Source of the DNA: Staphylotrichum longicolle
Lineage: Eukaryota; Ascomycota; Sordariomycetes; Sordariales; Chaetomiaceae
Assembly (NCBI GenBank): GCA_019096155.1
Contig: JAHCVI010000003.1
Span: 496,001 to 560,000, forward strand
Length of the DNA: 64,000 nucleotides
Reading direction: 5' to 3'
A program made the translations under genes and the position numbers. This document shows positions 56,418 through 64,000 of the stretch, in pieces. How positions within the stretch are numbered: position 1 is the stretch's first letter; each line of letters begins with the position of its first letter. Under the pieces are notes generated by a model that was not told the DNA's origin, searched no databases, and saw only the letters and a program-made list of their open reading frames with translations.

Positions 56418-57832
56418 ATGTCTGATGAGCCGGTGCCCCAGACAAACGGCGTCGCCGACACCAATCATGTCGACACTCCGGCGGTAGAAGCTAGCGGCCC
56501 CACAGAGGCACCAGCACAACCCTTCTCGTGGCTGTAGGTCGACGTGGAGATGAATCTTTCAGACCAACGCTCACAACCGCCCAGCCAGCCGCACCCGATC
56601 TTTGTCATTGCCCTTGTCGGCCCCGAGGAGACGCCCTTCGGCATCCAAAAAGACTTTTTGTGCTCCAAGTCCTCCTTCTACAAGAAGTACTTTGACGAGA
56701 CCCCTGACAGCGGCCTCGAGAACCTCGTGCGGCTTCCCGAGACACCCGTCGAGGTATTTGCCTATGCCCAGAACTTTCTCTACACGGGGCACGTCTTCCC
56801 CAACCTCGACAATCTCCCGAGCTACGAGGTGCTCATCGGGGTCTGGAAGCTGGGCCACGAGCTGGGCATCGAGGGCCTCTGCGATGCCACGCTCGAGGCC
56901 ATGGCCGAATGCCGCCGCGTGACCCAGCACATCCCCGCCACCCCCCTTCTCGTGCAGGTCTGGAAGGACACCCCTGAGGGATCGTCGATCCGCAAGCTGC
57001 TCCTCTCGTGGGCCGCCGAGTATATGAGATCGAGCGACTCGCGAGCCGAGTTTGCCCGGTCGCTCCCCCAGGAGGTGTTGAGCGAGCTGGTGGTTGCTAT
57101 GAGCTCGCTGGACAGTTCGCCGATCCCGCTCGATGCTCTGGCCGGCACTGCAGCGTCCGGGGGTCAGCGCCGCTCGGCGCCAGATGCCGACCTAGACGAC
57201 GCCGAAGGGCGCCCGGCGAAGAAGCGCCGGGCATCGGATGCGGCGGCCAACGGGATCCCTTCGACCGCTGTGTCCCAGGGTGCCGGCCGGAAGCCGGGAC
57301 CTAGGACGTCTCTGCCTGGACCCAAGCCCGGGCCAAAACCGGGCCAGAAACGCCGGACGAGCGCCGCCGTGATCGGAGCCCAGCAGTTCTCGGCCAACCA
57401 GAAGCTCAACTTTTGCGCCGATTTGCTCGCGAGAATGCTCTCTGGCCCTGGTAAGTCGCTGCCTTTCGCATTTCCGCCCGCAATTCCGTTGCAAACACAC
57501 AAAACTAATCCGTGCCAGGCTTCTGGACCCGCGTCGTAGGACCCTTCAAGGACCCTGTCGACCCGGAGCGCGACGGCGTGCCCGACTACCACTCTGTGGT
57601 CACGAAGCCGATGGACCTGACCACCATGAAGGCCAAGATGGACCGGCGCGAGTACGCCGACGAGAACGAGTTCCTGGCCGACATGAACCAGATCTTTACA
57701 AACTGCTACACGTACTGGCGCGAATCGGATCCCATGTGGGCGGCGTGCGAGAAGCTGCAAAAGTCGTTTGAGGACAAGTTTGGGCAGATGAACAAATGGA
57801 TTGCCAAAATGGAAGGGGATGAGCCGAACTAG
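56418..57832 (+). CDS. BTB/POZ domain - bromodomain fusion protein
   Basis: Preferred model: 56418..56483, 56538..57450 and 57519..57832, giving 430 residues. The first intron is a 54-nt GT-AG segment (56484-56537) ending in an in-frame TAG. The second (57451-57518) has GTAAGT, CTAAT and CCAG. Residues about 45-170 form a BTB/POZ fold (FGIQKDFLCSKSSFYKKYF, LPETPVEVFAYAQNFLYTG, WKLGHELGIEGLCDATL). A basic, AT-hook-like linker follows (PAKKRRASD, GRKPGPR, GPKPGPKPGQKRR), then a C-terminal bromodomain (WTRVVGPFKDPVD, DYHSVVTKPMDLTTMKAKM, YADENEFLADMNQIFTNCYTYW) with its acetyl-lysine-binding Asn-Cys-Tyr. It probably reads acetylated histones in the nucleus, with the BTB part for dimerisation. 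The alternative start is ATG 56550, after the TAG. Confidence 0.85.
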
Positions 57833-57841
57833 TTCGACTGG

Positions 57842-57877
57842 TAGGAGGAGTAGGAGGAGTAGGAGGAGTAGGAGGAG
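57842..57877. repeat. 9-bp tandem repeat TAGGAGGAG (4 copies)
   Basis: Four perfect head-to-tail copies just after the stop codon of the BTB-bromodomain gene, in its presumed 3' UTR. Confidence 0.9.
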
Positions 57878-58187
57878 GATAGTGTCGCCGTTCTCGTGGA
57901 GTTTTCGGGTGAGGAGGTGCCCCTGTTTCTTCTGCTCCGTGACTGCAGACAGTTTTTCTTTTGCCTTTTCCCCTTTCCCATTTCGGCTCCTCTCCAGCTT
58001 AGGGGGCCCATTCCCTTGGGGCACAGATTGTAAGATCAGGGCTGTATTCTACATAGTTTTCCGCGGCGAAGGTAATACCCTCTGGGGCTTGTATTTGGTA
58101 AAACAACCAAAACTATTCACCCAACAGCAGACGATGTCTCGCGCCTCTCAGGGAAGAGGTCACTCGAGAGGTCAATATAGTGATTTC

Positions 58188-59069
58188 TCAGCCCCACTTG
58201 ACACCGAACAGCTTGAACCCCTTGTGCTCTCCCTCCTTTGCGCGTACTGCATCGGCGTTCTCGAGGTATATCCTCTGGTGGCCCCTGATGTCGACGAAAA
58301 AGTACTTGTACTCGTACTCGCCCTGGCTCGGGCGCTTGACGAGGTGCATGCCGACCCGTCCGCTGCCCTTCGGTCCTTGAACCTGGCCCGGTCGTCAGTC
58401 ATGTCCTGCAACCGCAGCGCATCCATCCACTCACATTAAATTGGATCATCAAGTGCTCATTGCCCTGCCCATCCTTGGTAACCGTCGAGCTGGGTTGCGT
58501 CTGGGTTAGCCTGCCATCCGGTCCACCCGCTGCGCACACAGAGAGTCGTACGCGATTGGCCTCGCCCTCCTCCATTTATTGTTTGTCTCCTCGCCAAAGG
58601 CCGTAATCTTCTTGCCGTCACCCAGCAGCTCCAGACACCGCGGGTCCGTGCGGATGCGGTCGACGGCCTTGTTGAAGTGCCTCGTCTTGCTGTCGGGCGA
58701 GAAGACCTCGGAATAGAGCGCGTAGCCGACACCGCCCTAATTGCGTTGCCGTGTCAGTACCACGTCCTAGCGAGTGATAGCGATGCTGCTGATCGAGGGC
58801 CGTACGGTCAATGCCACACCCACGATGACCATGCCAAAGTTAAAGGTCTGCTGTGCGGCGCGGCCCGTCTTCTCGCCGGCTGAGAGCTCAGACCAGGGGA
58901 CGTGGCCGTCGTCGTTGAAGGGCGTTACGGCGCGACGGCGGGATTCGGAGGCGGAGCTGGATTGCTGGTGATGTGTTGCATAGCAGCGGGAGAGGAAGAT
59001 GGGCTGCAGCGGGAGGGGGATTGCGGTGGGACGGAGCCGCAGCCCCGAGACCGTGACTCGATTCATCAT
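58188..59069 (-). CDS. TIM21: mitochondrial import inner membrane translocase subunit Tim21
   Basis: Exons in minus order: 59069..58806, 58736..58552, 58489..58435 and 58382..58188, giving 232 residues, all in phase. Two donors are GTACGG/GTACGA. The N-terminus is an Arg-rich, acid-free presequence (MMNRVTVSGLRLRPTA). One membrane helix lies at about residues 75-98 (FGMVIVGVALTGGVGYALYSEVF). The intermembrane-space domain follows (FNKAVDRIRTDPRCLELLGDG, TAFGEETNNKWRRARPIAS, EYEYKYFFVDIRGHQRIYLEN, KGFKLFGVKWG). Tim21 docks the TIM23 complex to Tom22 and to respiratory supercomplexes. Start is 59069 or the next Met, 59066. Divergent from GLO3. Confidence 0.95.
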
Positions 59070-59470
59070 GGCGGCTTGGCGGTGCCCATCGCTGGCGGCT
59101 TGCAAGGCCGGTGTTGTCGACGGGGGGTTGTGTCGTGTGGTCGACGAGCTGTTTCTGTCACGAGATGGAATACCGAAAGATGGACAATCCGAGCGGAGCT
59201 AGTTCGAAGCTTGACTGCCGGCCGGCAATTTCTCGGGTGGGGTCTTGAGTTCGAGGTGGGGCAGACAACTGACCACATCGGGCTTAGCGGCGCATGTTGA
59301 TGCCACGGATGGATCTGGGCTTCCAAAATGTGGCACCTTTCTCCTGAAACGGCCCGCCGATTCACGATCGCAACTTCACCCTCGACCACGCCCTTCGCCG
59401 TCCCTCGTGCCACCGACTACCACAGCGCACTCGCATCCCGCCCCTGCCACCGACGGAGAAAGCGGGCAAG
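59070..59470. promoter_or_regulatory. shared promoter region, TIM21 / GLO3
   Basis: 401 bp between the divergent start codons. C/T-rich sequence precedes GLO3. No assigned motif. Confidence 0.45.
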
Positions 59471-61162
59471 ATGAGCGGTCTCGCGTCCAAGCAGCAGTCG
59501 CTCAAGATTTTTGAGAAGCTCAAGTCGAAGCCGGCGAACAAGGCAAGCCACCCGACGAACCCCTCCGTATTCGCACGCCGACTCAGGCGACACGTGCTGA
59601 CCGCTCCCAGGTCTGCTTCGACTGCGGCCAGAAGAACCCGACCTGGACATCGGTGCCCCTGGGCATCTATCTGTGCCTCGACTGCTCCGCCAACCACCGC
59701 AACCTCGGCGTCCACATCTCCTTTGTCCGCTCTACCAACCTCGATCGTGCAGTCGTCCCCGCACCCCTCCACGCCGCCCGAGCGCGCGCTAACCACAGAG
59801 ACAGAATGGCAATGGGACCAGCTCCGGGTTATGAAGGTCGGCGGCAATGAGTCGGCCACCAAGTTCTTCCAGTCCAACGGCGGCTCTGCGGGCCTGAACA
59901 GCAAGGACCCCAAGACAAAGTACACGTCGGCCGCCGCGACCAAGTACAAGGAGGAGCTTAAGAAGAGGGCCGCCAGGGATGCCAAGGAGTACGCGCGATA
60001 GCTCTTGGACGGCCGCCGCATATGCGCTAACATGCCGTTAGGTACCCCGAGGAGGTGGTCATCACCGACGGTGGCGATGCCGCCGAGGGCAGCAACACCC
60101 CCGCCGAGGAGGAGGACGACTTTTTCTCGTCGTGGAGCAGACCCGCCGTCAAGAAGCTCAGCCCACCCATCTCGCGGACCGCCACCCCCCCGGTCGTTGG
60201 GCGCACCCCGTCCCCCTTCCTGAACGCGCAGGCGGCCGGCAAGGATACCGCCCGCGCCCCTTCACCGCTCGCCAAGGGCACCGAGGGCGAGCCCAAGCCG
60301 GCCGCGAGCCGCATCACGACCTCGGCCGCGCTACGGTCCAACACGACTGGCCCGCGCAAGGCCAACATTCTCGGCGCCAAGAAGGTGACGTCCAAGTTGG
60401 GCGCGAAGAAGCTCGGTGGGGACGTCATGATCGACTTTGACGAGGCAGAGAAGAAGGCAAAGGAGGAGGCCGAGCGCATCGAGAAGCTCGGCTACGATCC
60501 CAACGCGGAGGAGGAAGCGCCGGTCAAGGCGGCAGGCGGCAAGTCCGATTCGGGTGCCGCCATCATCTCGCCTACCCCCGTCAGCCCCGCCCGGGGCAGT
60601 TACGGCGCCTCGCACACGCGGGAGAAGTCGGCCGCCGAGGTGGAGCGACTCGGCATGGGCATGGCCCGACTGGGCTTTGGGCAGGTTGGCAAGCCGGCGG
60701 CTGCGGCCAAGAGCGCTGGCGGGTTCGGTTCCGTCGGGCCGATCAAGACGTCTGCACAGGGTCTGTGTCATACTTCCCATCCCACTCACCTACACAATGC
60801 TAACGCTTCCGGGCCTAGACGACGACGAGACGTACGCGCGCAAAAAGTTTGGCACCCAAAAGGCCATCTCGTCGGACGAGTACTTTGGCAAGGGCATGTT
60901 CGAGGCCGGCGCGGCGGCCGAGGCCAAGTCGCGCCTGCAGGGCTTCGAGGGCGCCCAGTCCATCTCGAGCAACGCCTACTTTGGCCGCCCCGAGGCCGAG
61001 GAGGGCGCGCCCGAGGACTATGGCGATCTCGAGAGCGCCGCCAAGGACTTTGTCAGGCGCTTCGGCATCACCGCGGCCGACGATCTGGAGAACCTGACGC
61101 ACCTGCTTGGTGAGGGTGCCGGGCGGCTGCAGGGCGCTGTCAGGGCTTATCTGGGGAGTTAA
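59471..61162 (+). CDS. GLO3: ARF GTPase-activating protein Glo3
   Basis: Exons 59471..59542, 59611..59746, 59805..59988, 60042..60760 and 60819..61162, giving 484 residues in phase. The N-terminal ArfGAP domain has the zinc finger CFDC-x16-CLDC (Cys 26, 29, 46, 49) and the catalytic arginine in HRNLGVHISFVRSTNLD, then WQWDQLRVMKVGGN. A Pro/Ser-rich middle follows. The C-terminal part has the Glo3 motif repeats QKAISSDEYFGKGMF and AQSISSNAYFGRPE and an amphipathic end (AAKDFVRRFGITAADDLENLTHLL). Glo3 stimulates GTP hydrolysis on Arf1 in COPI retrograde transport at the Golgi. Intron 1 (59543-59610) is GC-AG (AAG/GCAAGC) with a good CTGAC branch site. Confidence 0.95.
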
Positions 61163-64000
61163 AGGGGTTGGTCTGGGAAATGGGGGGAAGGATTGAAATG
61201 CTGGGGCTTGTTTGGGTAAGGAGGTGGAGGGGCTACAGCACAGCGGTCAGGCAAGCATGTTTGGTAATGAGATTGTTTGGACCTGGGTTTGGGGGTCTGG
61301 CGGGGTTGAGAAATCACTTAGAAACAGAGCTGCACTTTTCCGTTATTTTTGGTCCCGAGGTCTTTGGGTCTTTCTGGAGTGCCCCAGTACATGTGTGTCT
61401 GAACGTGGCAGAGTGAGTGCCTCGCGTGTTGGTGGTCTCTCTGTGCCGTGGTGTTGTACACCCACATTCTCTCATGTTCGGGGTTTGGATGGCTCTTATT
61501 GCCACTCAACCTCATTGATGACCGTTGCAATGGACTCCTCCATTGCAACGATTGCAAAGCTGTGCCTGGGATTGAAGAGATGCTTCTGTGGAACCACTGT
61601 GTGCTGGGCTACATGCAGTCTCTGCGGTGGTCTGTGAGATAGGGAGTCGAGGAATCAGCTCCATAGACGGCGCCGGCCTCCATGTCACTTCAGAGTTCCA
61701 TGCCAGAGATGTCTAGAGAAACACCATCATCGCCACTCTGAACATTCTCTGGATTGAGAAGGAGTTCGTGACTCATCCGCCTCCGCAACTCACCACATGT
61801 CCCTCATCTTCCCTGTACCTTCCACCTTCCGGGCGTGAACACCTTCCTGCCACTCTAGGCTTTGCACCATGCCACGGTGGAGTATCGCGCCTCCAGGAGC
61901 ATGTCTTCACTGGGCAGGTGCGAACTTCCCTTGCTCGGCGTCGCGGGTTGTAGAGACTGTTAGTGGAGGCCAATTTAATATATGTAAAAATCATCCTCTC
62001 GACTACCGCTTTTAACACGAGGTTCAAGCCGTTTTGTGCATGACCAGGGTTCCTGCCTTTCATTCTACAAGGGACCACCGGCTCCCCCATCCCACAGAAC
62101 AACAGCCAGGAACTTTTCTGTGACGTGAATGGAAACGCTGTTCCAAAAGTCCACAGCTGCGTTGCATGTCCTCGGAAGCAGCACCTTGCTGTCGCACCTG
62201 ATGGTGAGAAGCTTCTCAATCTTTTATCTCTCTTCCTAACACTCATCCTCTACTGATCAACATTGCCTTGAGCGAACCTGCTTTCCAATGTCAGCCCCCC
62301 AAAGCAAAGGATCCGTCCTTTCCCCTCATCCTCAGGGACTTGGCTATCCTCGGCAAACCTCAAGTCGATTCCTTCTCCCGTTCGAAGCGGAACCCAAAAT
62401 CTACACCAGGGAAAGACATCATGCAGCGCTCTGTGTTGCGGCTAACGCGACGGGAGGTGTCATTCGTGGATTTGGGCCATCTCACATACCATGGGCACTT
62501 CTATTCCTTCCAGTCCTTCCTGTCAAGCAAACACAGGCCGCCTACCGGGCAGGTTTGCACCGGCAGCATCATCTGATCATCAAACAACAGAGCAAGATCT
62601 CGGCATGTCAATCCTTCCCCAGGGCATGCCTTCCATTCCACATCCCTTCCTTTCCTTGGCGTTTGGTGTTTGCGACGGCACTTTGGCCCGTCTCACCTGC
62701 CCTGGCTACATCCATCAACAAAGAACGCCGCCAAGTCTAGGCAGGTAACTTCCATTAGAAGGTTAAGACTTTGTTCCTGGCATTTTGCGTAAACCGTCCG
62801 CGTGGATGGGGAGTCTCTCATTCTCCTCAGCAGCCTCCGACATCGCAGTGGCTGCCAGCCAGCGTCAGACCGGCTGCAAACGTCTCCGGCTGCATTCGCA
62901 CCAGCACTTGACTGCCGTCATTCCATGTCATCCGCGAGATAACCTCTCCATTGGGCAACAAGAAACGACCACCTGACGCTAGCCAGGTGTCGATTCCAAG
63001 ATCAGGCTTCCCTGTTTCAGCTTCGAAATATCGGGTGAGCTCGACTCGGTAGCAAGCATCCTATTCGAGTCACGAACAAGTCATTGAGTTCAGGGACTAA
63101 ATGTGAAAAAGAAAAAAAGGGGTGAGGGTAATCGGCCAGTTCGGTTACATGGTAGCTGTAAGATGCCCGAGGGAACCCAAGGCGTCCTCCCCAAGGTGTC
63201 CTCCCCGCTTTTGGAACTACGCGGCCATGAGGGACATTCTTCCTAGCCCCTGACTCCCATTGGAAGCCGGAGGCAATTTCAGGGCGGCCCTATAATGGAG
63301 TTTGCGGACATGTTGCAGTCAAGCACAGGGAGGATCCGAGACTTTTGTGAAGCCTCCAGCGTGGGATGAACCCAGCACCCATCCCCGGCGCAAACTTCCT
63401 ACCTAGGCCGTTCACAAGCTGAACTTGACCGGAAGCGCCCCAATCAAGGGCCAGCAGTGGTCCAGATCATGACCTTCAATATCAAGCCGGGCGACCAAAT
63501 GCCACCACACCATCCTCAGCCGCACTCGCCGACCGACCTGGCGGCCCCGTCCTCACAGCTGTTGTGCACGGCCGGCGGTAGGGCTGAAGACAAGACAGGC
63601 TCGTCAACGAGACCAGCGGCCAACAGCTGTCGTGTAGCCCCCCTTCAACGGCCGGGGACGGACGAACCAAAAAGTAAGGCATACATCAACGGAACGCAAA
63701 CACGGGACAACTGGGCGGTCAGTTCCGCCCTCTCACTCCTGTCCAAGTCCACGCGACGGACCACGAATCCTCCCGAGATCGACACTCACTTCGAATATGT
63801 GACCAGTCATTTCTCGAGGACGAACTCTAAAAACGCCACCCCGGCCTTTGAATGCGGCTTACATGTCTCACTCGCCCTACCCCAATCGAGCAGGTGTGAA
63901 GAAGACGCGGGAAATCCCGACGAGAGCGGGTTTACTCTCAAGCGCGGGTGCCCAAAGGGTGGAACGCAACAAGGAAAGTGCTGGTTGCCTCCAGAACCTT
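61163..64000. other. right-edge region with no supported gene
   Basis: About 2.8 kb. It holds the GLO3 3' UTR and a perfect hairpin (61523-61550). The remaining short open frames on both strands have no recognised content. A gene starting beyond the edge could have its promoter here. Confidence 0.4.
61523..61550. repeat. perfect 12-bp inverted repeat (hairpin, CTCC loop)
   Basis: Arms CGTTGCAATGGA and TCCATTGCAACG, with loop CTCC. It lies about 360 bp after the GLO3 stop. Confidence 0.9.

Noticed and set aside
1..64000. CRISPR array, 5S rRNA, transposase or viral genes
   Set aside because: Looked for and not seen. There are no regularly spaced repeats, no 5S-like sequence, no integrase/transposase motifs and no terminal repeats.

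Overview
The window reads as nuclear DNA of a filamentous ascomycete, most likely a sordariomycete. Evidence: GC-rich coding sequence, short (about 45-75 nt) introns with CTNA-type branch sites, a CreA/CRE-1 carbon repressor, a sordariomycete-style sugar transporter, a fungal SLATT membrane protein, and tRNA-Phe(GAA) genes carrying 20-nt introns. I see no bacterial, viral, rRNA or CRISPR signal.

Layout. 0-31.8 kb is gene-dense. It holds an MIT/Atg38-like fragment (-, runs off the left edge), a GRAM-VASt membrane sterol-transfer protein (+), an OPT transporter (-), 5-formyl-THF cyclo-ligase (+), the spliceosomal protein SmE (-), the import receptor Mtr10 (+), a SLATT protein (-), the tRNA methyltransferase Trm1 (+), a DAG/sphingoid-type lipid kinase (+), an ABCF ATPase (-), an MFS sugar transporter (-), tRNA-Val(AAC) (-), a GT69 mannosyltransferase-like protein (+) and a GPI-type cysteine-rich surface protein (-). 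31.8-39.6 kb is gene-poor and holds a Rad55-type RecA paralogue (-) between two oppositely oriented tRNA-Phe genes. 39.6-54.9 kb is nearly empty except for creA (+), with about 5.2 kb before it and 8.9 kb after it. 54.9-61.2 kb is dense again: an unknown protein (-), a BTB-bromodomain fusion (+), Tim21 (-) and the ArfGAP Glo3 (+). The right edge (61.2-64 kb) has no gene I can support.

The genes do not form one pathway. They are mostly housekeeping functions: RNA maturation (SmE, Trm1), nuclear and mitochondrial import (Mtr10, Tim21), COPI traffic (Glo3), membrane lipid handling, solute transport and carbon regulation. Several neighbours are divergent pairs with short shared promoters (MIT/GRAM, SmE/Mtr10, SLATT/Trm1, unknown/BTB-bromodomain, Tim21/Glo3).

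Points most worth a second look: (1) the BTB-bromodomain gene, where an in-frame TAG sits inside a frame-neutral 54-nt GT-AG segment; (2) the ABCF gene, broken by three single-base frameshifts, with similar suspect sites in the GT69 gene and perhaps the GRAM and OPT 5' ends; (3) the isolated creA gene with overlapping candidate CreA sites; (4) the inverted tRNA-Phe pair with a compensated T-stem substitution; (5) a candidate spliced minus-strand transcript at 14.8-15.3 kb; (6) a perfect 12-bp hairpin downstream of GLO3. Exon coordinates were worked out by hand from splice motifs and reading phase. No database search was possible.
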